A stretch of DNA of 64,000 bases from Acidobacteriota bacterium (lineage in GTDB: Bacteria; Acidobacteriota; UBA6911), in assembly GCA_012729555.1 (NCBI GenBank), contig JAAYCX010000010.1, positions 1-64,000 of the forward strand, read 5' to 3'. Below are positions 33,304-41,787 of this stretch, piece after piece. The notes beneath the pieces were generated by a model. The model had not been told where the DNA came from and did no database searches. It was given only the letters and a program-made list of their open reading frames with translations. Made by a program: the position numbers and the translations under genes. Position 1 is the first letter of the stretch. Each line of letters begins with the position of its first letter.

Positions 33304-34224
33304 CTAGGCTTCCGGCCTGGGGGACAGCCCCGCGGCCTTGGCGATTTCGGCCACCTTCTCTTCCCATTCGATCGCCATGATGTGCACGCCGCGGACCCCG
33401 GGGACTTCCTTCAGCTGCTGGATCATCTCCACGCAGATCTTGACTCCCTCTTCCGCCTGCTTCTCCTTGGGAACGCCCTTGAGCCGGTCGATCAGCTCGT
33501 CCGGCACGTCCATCCCCGGGACCGACGTCTTCATGTACCGGGCCATGCCGGCCGACTTGAGCGGGGTGACGCCGGCCAGGATCGCGCATTTCTCGTGCAG
33601 TCCCCGTTCCCGCACCATCTCCATCCACTTGCCGAATTTTTCCAGGTTGTAGATGCACTGGGTCTGCAGAAACTGGCACCCGGCCTTCACCTTCTTGCCC
33701 AGGCGCATCGCGCGGATCTCGAAGGGGTCGGCGAAGGGGTTCTCCGCCGCGCCGATGAAGAGGTTGGGCCGTCCCTTGACTTCCTCGCCGCCGATCAGGC
33801 GCCCCTCGTCCCGCATGGTCCGCACGGTCTGGATCAGCTGCATGGAGTCGATGTCGAAGACGTTCTTGCCGCCGGGGTGGTCGCCGAAACTCTGGTGGTC
33901 GCCCGAGAGGCAGAGGATGTTGTTGATCCCGTGGGCCGCCGCCCCCAGGATGTCGCTCTGGATGGCGATCCGGTTGCGGTCCCGGCACACCATCTGAAGG
34001 ATCGGGTCGAATCCCATCTCCTTGAGGATGAGGCAGGAGGCGAAGGAACTCATCCTCACGACGGAGGTCTGGTTGTCGGTGACGTTTACGGCGTCGACCA
34101 CTCCCTTGAGCAGGCTCCCCTTTTTCCGCACCGCCTCCGCGTCCGCCCCTTTGGGCGGCCCGCACTCCGACGTCACCACAAATACGCCCTTTTCCAGGAG
34201 ACGCTCAATATTCGATTGTGTCAT
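33304..34224 (-). CDS. metF: methylenetetrahydrofolate reductase, MetF subunit
   Basis: Flavin-type methylene-THF reductase catalytic subunit of 306 residues. Recognisable blocks: FVVTSECGPPKGAD near the N-terminus, VNVTDNQTSVVRMSS, LQMVCRDRNRIAIQSDILGA, ILCLSGDHQSFGDHPG and the C-terminal GVRGVHIMAIEWEEKVAEI. It reduces methylene-THF to methyl-THF. With MetV upstream and HdrABC-MvhD in the same operon it matches the MetFV-HdrABC-MvhD complex known from Moorella. The ATG at 34224 is preferred over GTG 34236, which sits directly on the Shine-Dalgarno. Confidence 0.93.
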   Translation of the reverse strand: MTQSNIERLLEKGVFVVTSECGPPKGADAEAVRKKGSLLKGVVDAVNVTDNQTSVVRMSSFASCLILKEMGFDPILQMVCRDRNRIAIQSDILGAAAHGINNILCLSGDHQSFGDHPGGKNVFDIDSMQLIQTVRTMRDEGRLIGGEEVKGRPNLFIGAAENPFADPFEIRAMRLGKKVKAGCQFLQTQCIYNLEKFGKWMEMVRERGLHEKCAILAGVTPLKSAGMARYMKTSVPGMDVPDELIDRLKGVPKEKQAEEGVKICVEMIQQLKEVPGVRGVHIMAIEWEEKVAEIAKAAGLSPRPEA

Positions 34225-34260
34225 CACCGCCGTCACTCCTCCCTCTGGATATCGTAAACC

Positions 34261-34932
34261 CTAGCCCAACCTCAAATCCTCGCGCACCCGCGTGCGCGGG
34301 CCGCCGTCCCTGGACACCTTCCAGTCCTTGGCCGGGATGATGTCCTCGTACCGGTCCAGCTGGCCCAGCGTCTTCAGCCGGTCCACGATCAGCTGCCAGG
34401 CGCAGTCGGTGTCCTTGTTCACCTCGCACTTGCCGTTCGAGGAGCCCCCGCAGGGGCCGTTGAACAGGCTCTTGGCGCAGCGGGCGACCGGGCAGACGCC
34501 GCCGGTCAGGTGCAGGACGCACTCCCCGCACCCCTGGCAGCGCTCGCTCCACACCCCCTGCTCCAGGGTCACGCCCAGGAAGGTGGTGTTGATGGCGGGG
34601 AGCACGATTTTCTGGGGGTAGCGTTCGGCCGTGTACTGGATCCCCGCGCCGCAGGCCATGGAAACGACCGCCTCGTACTCGTCGAGGAAGGGCTTGATCT
34701 GGTCGATGTACTCGTAATCGCACTGGCGCTCCAGCGTGAATTCCTTGACCTCGATCTCCTGGCCGTCCTTGGCCCGGGCCATCTTCAGCTCGGACGCCAG
34801 GACCCCGACTTCGCGCTCCCCCCCCGCCGCACAGACCGTGATGCACTCCCTGCAGCCCAGGAGCAGTATCTTCTTGAAAGGCTTGACCATTTCCAGGATT
34901 TCTTCAAAAGGCTTCCTGTTCCCAACTATCAT
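34261..34932 (-). CDS. metV: MetV, zinc/Fe-S partner of methylene-THF reductase
   Basis: Protein of 223 residues matching the methylene-THF-reductase C-terminal-like family (MetV). Cysteine sets: LGCRECITVCAAGG near the N-terminus, then CQGCGECVLHLTGGVCPVARCAKSLFNGPCGG, and CEVNKDTDCAW. In acetogens MetV binds metal clusters and connects MetF to electron donors. AGGAGGT lies just before the ATG at 34932. It lies between mvhD and metF with short gaps. Confidence 0.92.
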   Translation of the reverse strand: MIVGNRKPFEEILEMVKPFKKILLLGCRECITVCAAGGEREVGVLASELKMARAKDGQEIEVKEFTLERQCDYEYIDQIKPFLDEYEAVVSMACGAGIQYTAERYPQKIVLPAINTTFLGVTLEQGVWSERCQGCGECVLHLTGGVCPVARCAKSLFNGPCGGSSNGKCEVNKDTDCAWQLIVDRLKTLGQLDRYEDIIPAKDWKVSRDGGPRTRVREDLRLG

Positions 34933-34991
34933 GACGACCTCCTAATGGCCCCCGGCTGCTCCCGCATTCAGGGGGAACTCTCGAATCGGTT

Positions 34992-35453
34992 CTAGGCAAC
35001 GAACGCGGCTTTCGCCTTCTTCAGGGGGCTGGGCCCGAGCCCGCGGATCTTCTCGGCCATTTCGTTGGCGATGGCCGCGAACCTCTGCCCCTGGGCGGCG
35101 CTCAGGTTGTACATCTCCAGCCGCTCCGGCTCGATTCCCACCTCCGCCAGCAGCGTCTTGGCGTACTCCACCCTTCTCCGGGCCCGGATGTTGCCCTTGA
35201 GGAAGTGGCATTCCCCCTCCATGCAGCCGGCGACATAGGCCCCGTCCACGCCGGACTCGAATGCCTTGAGGAGGGTGAGCACGTCCACCCTTCCCGTGCA
35301 GGGCACCTTGATGATCTTGATGAACGTCGGGTAACTGAGTCTCATCGAACCTGCCAGGTCCGCGGCGCTGTACGCTCAAAATTCGCAGCAGAAGGCCACG
35401 ATCTCCGGCTCGAACCCGGTGTTGTCCTGTGACGGCTGTGCTGTCGCTTCCAT
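34992..35453 (-). CDS. mvhD: MvhD-like iron-sulfur subunit, probable selenoprotein (in-frame UGA)
   Basis: Read through the TGA at 35378-35376, this gene encodes 153 residues of the MvhD/FrhD electron-transfer family, which links HdrA to a partner. The N-terminal motif becomes FCCEF-U-AYSAADLAGSMRL, aligned with the FCCNWC-AYAGADLAG type of homologues: the UGA takes the place of a cluster Cys. Homology runs seamlessly on both sides (then IIKVPCTGRVD and VAGCMEGECHFLKGN). ATG 35453 has AGGAG 6 nt upstream and lies 13 nt after hdrA. Starting at ATG 35345 would remove the conserved motif and leaves no Shine-Dalgarno. A SECIS-like hairpin follows the UGA. VhuD of methanococci is a known selenoprotein of this family. 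A nonsense mutation or sequencing error is the alternative. Confidence 0.82.
35346..35362 (-). promoter_or_regulatory. candidate bacterial SECIS hairpin
   Basis: Starting 13 nt after the UGA on the minus strand, CGGACCU pairs with AGGUUCG (one G-U) around the loop GGC. The apical loop starts 20 nt after the UGA and has G in its first two positions. Both agree with known rules for bacterial SECIS elements recognised by SelB. Assessed by eye only. Confidence 0.6.
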
Positions 35454-35466
35454 TCGCATCTCCTTT

Positions 35467-38400
35467 TTACATCGCTGCATTCGTCGCGGCGGGTTCCGCT
35501 TCCGCGGCCAGGGCGTCGGCCTTCGCCCAGAGCTGCGGTTCGCGGAAGTGCGCGAGCTCGATGGCCATGGCGGGGCACTCGGCCGCGCAGCTGCCGCAAC
35601 CGTGGCACTTCGCCGGGTCGATCTCGGCCGCCCCCTCGATATTGATGACGGGCACCTCGTAGGGGCAGACGCGGACGCAGGTCAGGCAGGCGGCGCAGCG
35701 GTCCCCGTCGACCACCGCCACGATCCCCCCGACCATCATCTTTTCCTTCGAGAGGATGGTCGAGGCCCGGGCGGCGGCCGCGCTCGCCTGCGACAGCGTT
35801 TCCGTGATCAGCTTCGGCCCGTGCGCCCCGCCGGCCAGGTACATGCCGTCGGTGGCCAGGTCCACGGGGCGCAGCTTCATGTGCGCCTCGAGGAAGAAGC
35901 CGTCCAGCGTGCGCTGGAGCTTCAGGACGCCGGCGACCTCGTCGTTGTTGCGCGGGTGGGTCGCGGAGGAGAGGACGACCAGGTCGGGAGCGATCTCGAT
36001 CCGCTCCCGGATGACCTTGTCGGTGAAGGCCACCTTCAGCGCGTCCCCCTCCCTGCGGACCTCGGGCTTCTCCTCCGGCTCGTAGCGGACGAACAGGACC
36101 CCCTTTTCTCGCGCCTCGGCGTAGTAGGGTTCCGCCAGCCCGTAGGTGCGCACGTCGCGGTAGAGGACCGTGACCTCCGTCTCGGGGCGCAGTTCCTTGA
36201 GCTTCAGGGCGTTCTTGACGGCGGTGGCGCAGCAGGTCCGGCTGCAGTTGGGCCACTCTTCGTTGCGGCTGCCCACGCACTGGATCATCACCACCTTCCC
36301 GGCGGCGGCGACTTCGGGGGATCCGCCGGCGATCTTCCCTTCCAGGTCGAGCTGGGTGAGGACGCGCGGGTCCTCGCCGTAGAGGTATTCCGCCGGTTTC
36401 GCCTCCTCGGCGCCGGTGGCCACGATCACGACGCCGTGGTCGATCTTCCGGTATTCCCCGTCGGGGCCCGCCTTGACGCCGGTCGTGAAGTTCCCCTTCG
36501 ACCCGCCCGAATCGATGATGCTGGCCTTGAAGAGGACGTGGATCAGCGGGTGGTTTTCCACCCTGTCTATGGTGCCTTCGAGCAGGGCGCGGACGTCCTG
36601 CCGGTCGAGGGTGTAGTGGAGGTTCCACAGGTTCCCCCCCAGCCGGTCCTCCTTCTCCAGCAGGAAGACTTCGTACCCCTGGTCGGCGATGTTGAGCGCC
36701 GCCGTCATCCCCGCGATGCCGCCGCCGACCACGAGGGCCTTCTGCGTCACGGCCACCAGGTGCTCGTTGAGCGGCTCGATCATGCGCGCGTTGGCGATCG
36801 CCATCCGCACCAGGTCCTCCGCCTTTTCGGTCGCCTCCGTCTTCTGCTTCATGTGGACCCAGGAGCACTGGTCGCGGATGTTGGCCATCTCGAACAGGTA
36901 CTTGTTCAGGCCCGCCTGCCGCACGGTCTCGCGGAAGAGCGCCTCGTGCGTGCGCGGGGAGCAGGACGCGACGACGACGCGGTTGAGCTTGTGTTCCCGG
37001 ATCGCGTCCTGGATCTTGGCCTGGGTGTCCTGGGAGCAGGTGTAGAGGTTCTCCTCGACGTGGACGACGTTCTTGAGCGTGCGCGCGTAATCCCGCACCT
37101 TCGGGACGTTGACGACCCCGCCGATGTTGATGCCGCAGTTGCAGACGAACACCCCGATGCGGGGCTCCTGGCCGGCGACGTCCGTCTCGGGGGGGTATTC
37201 CTTCTTCACCGTCATGGTGCCGCGCGCCGCCGACAGGGGGGCCATGGCGTCGGCCGCCGCCCCGCTGGCCTGCGCCACGGTCTCGGGGATGTCCTTCGGC
37301 CCCTGGTACGCGCCCGAGACGTAGACGCCGTCCTTCGAGGTGCGGTGGGGCTCGAAGCCCGCGGTCTTCGCGAACCCGTACTTGTCCACCTCCACGCCGA
37401 GGCGCCGGGCCATCGCGACCGTATGCCCGGCGGGCTCCAGGCCGACGGAGAGGACCACCATCTCGAATTCCTCCTCGACGACCTTCCCGGCCTCGTCGAT
37501 GTAGGTGATGATGAGGTTCTTGGTGCTGAAGTCCTCCCGGACCCTGGAGACGGAACACTTGACGTAACGCACGCCCGATTCGGTCCGGGCGCGCTCGTAG
37601 TAGGTCTCGAAGTTCTTGCCGAACGCCCGGATATCCATGTAGAAGATCGTGGGCTCGATGTTGCCGTCGTGCTCGCGCGCGATGACGGCTTCCTTGGTGG
37701 CGTACATGCAGCAGACCGAGGAGCAGTAATCGTGGCCGCAGGAGCTGTCGCGGCTCCCCACGCACTGGATGAAGGCGACCTTCTTCGGGTGCTTGCCGTC
37801 GGAGATCCGCTGGACCGTGCCCGCGTAGGGGCCGCTGGCGCTGAGGATGCGCTCGAATTCGAGACTGGTGACGACGTTGGGGTACTGCCCGTAGCCCAGT
37901 TCGGGCCTGATGTCGCCGTCGACGGTCTTGAATCCCGGGGTGAGGACCACGGCCCCGACCTTCAGCTCCTCCACCTGGTCGCGGTCGTCGTGGTTGATCG
38001 CGCCGGCGCGGCAGACGTAGGCGCACTGGTTGCACTCGGAGCAGATGCCGCATTCCAGGCAGCGCTTGGCCGCCTCGATCGCCTGCTCCTCCGTAAGCGC
38101 CGCTTCCACCTCCAGGAAATCGCGCCTGCGCTCGGCAGCCGGGCGTTTCGCGGGCTCCTCCCGCTTCGCCCGCGCCTGCTCCTCGACCCGCTCCTCCTTT
38201 TCCTCGTCGCTGACCTTGGCTTCCGGGAGCCTTTCGGGAACCTCAACGACGGGGGGCCAGGCCTTGGTGGGTTCGGCCTGGAGGAAGGCGTGGATGGCGC
38301 GCGCGGCCTTGTGGCCCGCGTCGATGGCGTCCACGACGAAGGTGGTCCCGGTGACGGCGTCGCCGCCGGCGAAAATGCCCGGCACGTTGGTCGCCATGGT

Positions 38401-39978
38401 GACCGGGTCGGCCTGGATCGTGCGGCCGCGCACCGTCTCTATCTTGTCCCCGAGCGGGGCCAGGTCCGGTTTCTGGCCCACGGCGAAGATGACGAGGTCG
38501 CAGGGGATGACGGTCTCGGTCCCCGGGATCTCGTCGAAATCGGGGCGGCCGTCCACGAATCCCCTGAAGTCGACGTCGACGGTGCGGACGCCGGTGACGC
38601 GCCCCGCCTCGTCGGTGATTTCCTTGAACGTCCGGCCGGCGAGGACCTCGATCCCCTCGTCCCGGGCGTCGCGCACCTCCCAGTCGTGGGCCGGCATCCG
38701 GTCCTCGCTCTCGAGGCACGACATCCCGACCCAGTCGGCGCCCAGGCGGACCGAGGACATGGCGGCGTCGATGGCGACGTTGCCGCCGCCGAGCACCAGC
38801 ACGCGCTTTCCCTTGACGACATCGGGGCGCCTGGAGGGTTCGCTGAGGCTTACCTCGCGCAGGAAGTCGGTGGCCATGTGAACGCCGGGCAGGTCGTTCC
38901 CCGGGATCGGCAGCTTGACGCCCGCGTGGGCCCCCACGGCCACGAAGACGGCGTCGTATTCCCCGAGCAGGGCCGCGGCGTCGTCGACGCGGGTGTTGAG
39001 CCTGAGGTCGATCCCGCGGGAGACGATCTCCTCGACCTCGCGCTGGACCAGGTCGTAGGGCATGCGGTATTCGGGGATCCCCACGCGCATCATGCCGCCG
39101 GCGGCCGGCAGGGAGTCGAACACGGTGACGGCGTAGTTGCGGTTGGCCAGGTCGGCGGCGGTGGTCAGGCCGGCCGGGCCTGCGCCGATGACGGCCACCT
39201 TCCTGCCCAGCCCGCTGGTGTCGGGTTTGACCTGGACCCCGGCGGCGTACGCCTTCTCGACCTCCTCGGGGTGGGCGAACGCCCAGTCGGTGACGAAGCG
39301 TTTGAGGTGCATGATGTTGACCGCTTCGTGCCCGCCGTTTTCCCCGCGGCTGCAGGCCTCTTCGCACTTGTGGTTACAGACGCGGCCGCAGACGGAGGGG
39401 AAGGGGTTGTCCTCCTTGATCGTGCGGTAGGCGTCGGCGTACCGTCTTTCCCGGATCAGGGCCACGTAGCCCATGGCCCGCTGCTCGATCGGGCAGGCGT
39501 TGCGGCAGGGGGCCTCGCCCCTCTTTTCGATGGCGAAGGCGTTCGGGATCGCCTGGGGGTACCTCTTGTAGATGGCCTTGCGGGTGTCGATCAGGGCGTT
39601 GAATTCGTTGGGCCGGGAGATGGGGCAGACGGCGGCGCAGTCGCCGCAACCCGTGCACTTCTGCAGGTCGACGAAGCGCGCGCGCTTGCGGATGCGGACC
39701 GAGAAGTTCCCCGGCTCGCCCGAAATGGCCTCCACGTCGGTTGCGGTCAGCACCTTGATGTTCAGGTTGCAGCCCGCTTCGACCAGCTTGGGCGATACGA
39801 TGCACATGGCGCAGTCGTTGGTCGGGAAGGTCTTGTCGAGCTGCGCCATCGTTCCGCCGATGGCGGGGGACGTCTCCACCATGTAGACGTAATATCCCGA
39901 TTCCGCCAGGTCCAGGGAGGACTGAATCCCGGCGATGCCTCCGCCTACGACCATTACGGCTCCAACTTTTTCCGCCAT
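35467..39978 (-). CDS. hdrA: HdrA fusion: HdrA-like + NfnB/GltD-like + complete HdrA
   Basis: Giant heterodisulfide-reductase-type flavoprotein of 1503 residues. Residues 1-120: HdrA-type FAD segment (VVGGGIAGIQSSLDLA, DCAMCIVSPKLVE) with a ferredoxin motif CTGCGDCAAVCP (108-119). Residues ~121-575: NADPH:glutamate-synthase-beta/NfnB-like module with its own cysteine set and two dinucleotide motifs (VIGAGPAG, VLGGGNVA). Residues 640-656: another cluster motif. Residues ~660-920: the rest of the first HdrA. From 940: a second, complete HdrA (GVFVCNCGINIGG, VVGGGIAGMTAALNIA) ending with two ferredoxin motifs. HdrA is the flavin bifurcation site; the inserted module supplies a probable NAD(P)H site. 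GAGGGA precedes the ATG. Confidence 0.93.
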   Translation of the reverse strand: MAEKVGAVMVVGGGIAGIQSSLDLAESGYYVYMVETSPAIGGTMAQLDKTFPTNDCAMCIVSPKLVEAGCNLNIKVLTATDVEAISGEPGNFSVRIRKRARFVDLQKCTGCGDCAAVCPISRPNEFNALIDTRKAIYKRYPQAIPNAFAIEKRGEAPCRNACPIEQRAMGYVALIRERRYADAYRTIKEDNPFPSVCGRVCNHKCEEACSRGENGGHEAVNIMHLKRFVTDWAFAHPEEVEKAYAAGVQVKPDTSGLGRKVAVIGAGPAGLTTAADLANRNYAVTVFDSLPAAGGMMRVGIPEYRMPYDLVQREVEEIVSRGIDLRLNTRVDDAAALLGEYDAVFVAVGAHAGVKLPIPGNDLPGVHMATDFLREVSLSEPSRRPDVVKGKRVLVLGGGNVAIDAAMSSVRLGADWVGMSCLESEDRMPAHDWEVRDARDEGIEVLAGRTFKEITDEAGRVTGVRTVDVDFRGFVDGRPDFDEIPGTETVIPCDLVIFAVGQKPDLAPLGDKIETVRGRTIQADPVTMATNVPGIFAGGDAVTGTTFVVDAIDAGHKAARAIHAFLQAEPTKAWPPVVEVPERLPEAKVSDEEKEERVEEQARAKREEPAKRPAAERRRDFLEVEAALTEEQAIEAAKRCLECGICSECNQCAYVCRAGAINHDDRDQVEELKVGAVVLTPGFKTVDGDIRPELGYGQYPNVVTSLEFERILSASGPYAGTVQRISDGKHPKKVAFIQCVGSRDSSCGHDYCSSVCCMYATKEAVIAREHDGNIEPTIFYMDIRAFGKNFETYYERARTESGVRYVKCSVSRVREDFSTKNLIITYIDEAGKVVEEEFEMVVLSVGLEPAGHTVAMARRLGVEVDKYGFAKTAGFEPHRTSKDGVYVSGAYQGPKDIPETVAQASGAAADAMAPLSAARGTMTVKKEYPPETDVAGQEPRIGVFVCNCGINIGGVVNVPKVRDYARTLKNVVHVEENLYTCSQDTQAKIQDAIREHKLNRVVVASCSPRTHEALFRETVRQAGLNKYLFEMANIRDQCSWVHMKQKTEATEKAEDLVRMAIANARMIEPLNEHLVAVTQKALVVGGGIAGMTAALNIADQGYEVFLLEKEDRLGGNLWNLHYTLDRQDVRALLEGTIDRVENHPLIHVLFKASIIDSGGSKGNFTTGVKAGPDGEYRKIDHGVVIVATGAEEAKPAEYLYGEDPRVLTQLDLEGKIAGGSPEVAAAGKVVMIQCVGSRNEEWPNCSRTCCATAVKNALKLKELRPETEVTVLYRDVRTYGLAEPYYAEAREKGVLFVRYEPEEKPEVRREGDALKVAFTDKVIRERIEIAPDLVVLSSATHPRNNDEVAGVLKLQRTLDGFFLEAHMKLRPVDLATDGMYLAGGAHGPKLITETLSQASAAAARASTILSKEKMMVGGIVAVVDGDRCAACLTCVRVCPYEVPVINIEGAAEIDPAKCHGCGSCAAECPAMAIELAHFREPQLWAKADALAAEAEPAATNAAM

Positions 39979-40037
39979 GCTTTCCCTCGCAATCTTTTCA
40001 TGGGAGCGGCCGCGCAGGCCGCCCGGTCCCACAATTC

Positions 40038-40892
40038 TCACTGCACCAACCCCTTGGCCTTCAGCATCGGGACGGGATCGATGAAGTGCCGTTTCAGCCA
40101 CTTCCCGGTGTCCGGGTGTCCCATGGCCAGCCCCATCAGTTCGGTGTAGTAAAGCACCGGGATGCCGATTTTCCGGCCGAGGTCCTTCTCGATGTCCTCC
40201 TGGCGCGTGTCCAGGTTCATCTGGCACATGGAGCATCCGGCCACCACGCAGTCGGCCCCGGTCTTCGCGGCCTCGACCAGAATCCTGCCGGTCAGTTTCT
40301 TGAAGATGTCGAGGCGCGTGAACATCAGGCTGGCGCCGCAGCAGTCGGTCTTGTAGGACCACTGCAGGGCCTCCGCCCCGAGCGTCTTCACGATCCCGTC
40401 CATGTGGGTGGGATTTTCGTAATTCTTGATCCCCGTCAGGCGGGGGGGGCGCACCGGGAGGCACCCGTAATAGCATACGGCCTTGAGCCCCGTGAGGGGC
40501 TTGACGATCCTTTTCTTCACCTCTTCGACCACCGGCTTGTCGCACAGGTAGTCCATGGCGAACCGGATGGTCACCTTCCCCTCGTAGGGGAAGCTGACCT
40601 TCCTGCCATGTTCCTTGACCTCGTACTCCGCCCCCTTGAAGCGGCTGTAGCAGTTGGCGCAGGGGACCAGCAGGTCGCGGTCGCTCCGCTCGGCGATGGC
40701 GAGGTTCCGGGCCGGCATCTCGATCGCCAGCTGTTCGTCCAGGGAATGGGCGCTCGTGGCGCCGCAGCAGGTCCAGTCGTCCAGTTCGTGAAGCTTGATC
40801 CCCAGCTGCGCCGTGACGCCCCGGACCGATTCGTCAAATTCCTTGGAGGTGCCGTGGAGCGAACATCCGGGGAAATAGGAGAATTCCATCAT
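40038..40892 (-). CDS. hdrB: heterodisulfide reductase-like subunit HdrB
   Basis: HdrB of 284 residues with both cysteine-rich CCG signatures: the first around FPGCSLH...DDWTCCGATSAH...VPCANCY, the second around CYYGCLPVRPP...TDCCGASLMF...AGCSMCQMN. These bind the non-cubane [4Fe-4S] pair in methanogen HdrB. In this operon, without methanogenesis, its disulfide or other acceptor is unknown. The ATGA overlap with hdrC (40889-40892) implies coupling. Confidence 0.93.
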   Translation of the reverse strand: MMEFSYFPGCSLHGTSKEFDESVRGVTAQLGIKLHELDDWTCCGATSAHSLDEQLAIEMPARNLAIAERSDRDLLVPCANCYSRFKGAEYEVKEHGRKVSFPYEGKVTIRFAMDYLCDKPVVEEVKKRIVKPLTGLKAVCYYGCLPVRPPRLTGIKNYENPTHMDGIVKTLGAEALQWSYKTDCCGASLMFTRLDIFKKLTGRILVEAAKTGADCVVAGCSMCQMNLDTRQEDIEKDLGRKIGIPVLYYTELMGLAMGHPDTGKWLKRHFIDPVPMLKAKGLVQ

Positions 40893-41446
40893 CGCGCCCC
40901 TCCTTTCCCCACCTCTTTAAAAAGGTTGCGGAACGCCGCGCCCCCCTTGAAGCCCGGGAAAAGCCCCATCCTGCCCCTGAGAAACGCCTTCAGTCCCCAT
41001 CCCATAAATCCGCCCAAGCCTCCGCTTTTCAGTTCGTACAATGCAAATCCCGGCTCCCAGGTGCGGCCCGTGTACTTCGTGAGACTCAGGAAGAACTTGT
41101 GAAACAGGGAAATGTTCTTGTCTCCGCTCTCCGCGCGCGTCCGGTGCGCGATGGCGCGCAGGGTGTCCATCACCTTGGCGATGTCGATCTGGTTGGGGCA
41201 GCGGGTGCTGCAGGTGTGGCATGAGGCGCAGAGCCATATCGTGTTAGAAGACAATACCTTGTCCCGGTGGCCGTACTGTATGTGCCGGAACAGCTGGTTG
41301 GGCAGGATATCCATGGCAAAATTGAGGGGGCATCCTGCCGAGCATTTCTGGCACTGGTAGCAGTTCTGGATCTTCTCTCCGCTTTCCTCGTAAATCTCTG
41401 AAAGCAGGGGGGTACTGTTGTTCGGTGCCTGCCCGCGTGCGTCCAT
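40889..41446 (-). CDS. hdrC: heterodisulfide reductase-like subunit HdrC
   Basis: HdrC of 185 residues with two [4Fe-4S] motifs, CYQCQKCSAGCP and CASCHTCSTRCP, followed by a helical C-terminus. It wires HdrB to HdrA. GGAG lies 7 nt before the ATG at 41446. It is the first gene of the leftward operon, so the promoter should lie in the 341-bp gap before typA. Confidence 0.92.
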   Translation of the reverse strand: MDARGQAPNNSTPLLSEIYEESGEKIQNCYQCQKCSAGCPLNFAMDILPNQLFRHIQYGHRDKVLSSNTIWLCASCHTCSTRCPNQIDIAKVMDTLRAIAHRTRAESGDKNISLFHKFFLSLTKYTGRTWEPGFALYELKSGGLGGFMGWGLKAFLRGRMGLFPGFKGGAAFRNLFKEVGKGGAR

Positions 41447-41787
41447 GTGTTCACTCCAGTTCTTGGCTGGGGAGGATTTTCCAGGTATAGTCGGAGGAAA
41501 TGATGCGGGGATGCTGATATCCTTTCGCAATCCTGCCTGCCGCGCGACTCGAATCCCGGTGCCGTCCTTGATTCCACAACCCTCTGTCAGACATAACCTC
41601 AACAGATTAAAATAGCATAGGAACGGGTACCCGGAAAGGGTGAGATTGGCAAGCAATTTCAATTCCGGGACGGCACCGGGGGGGCAAAAAAGGCGCCAAA
41701 AAAGGGGGGGAGCCGCACGCGGCCCTTGGAGTTGGAGCCTCCGGGGACTATCCTGCATACTCCATGAAGCGGAACAACGAGGATTGA
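41447..41787. other. 341-bp divergent intergenic region between hdrC and typA
   Basis: Must hold the promoters of both operons. AT-rich patches occur around 41590-41620 and 41486-41491 (GGTATA), but I cannot assign -35/-10 pairs with confidence. A tRNA T-loop-like string near 41550 lacks a foldable tRNA. G- and A-runs at 41680-41712 are notable. No gene seen. Confidence 0.5.

Noticed and set aside
34992-35345. mvhD start at ATG 35345 giving a 117-residue protein
   Set aside because: No Shine-Dalgarno, and conserved homology continues upstream through the UGA to a well-placed ATG at 35453.
35419-40149. 1576-codon open frame on the plus strand
   Set aside because: It is antisense to hdrA/mvhD/hdrB; high GC keeps the opposite frame open and its translation has no recognisable domain.
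41540-41590. tRNA-like T-loop string (TCGAATCC) upstream of hdrC
   Set aside because: Flanking bases do not form the T stem, and no acceptor, D or anticodon arms can be folded.
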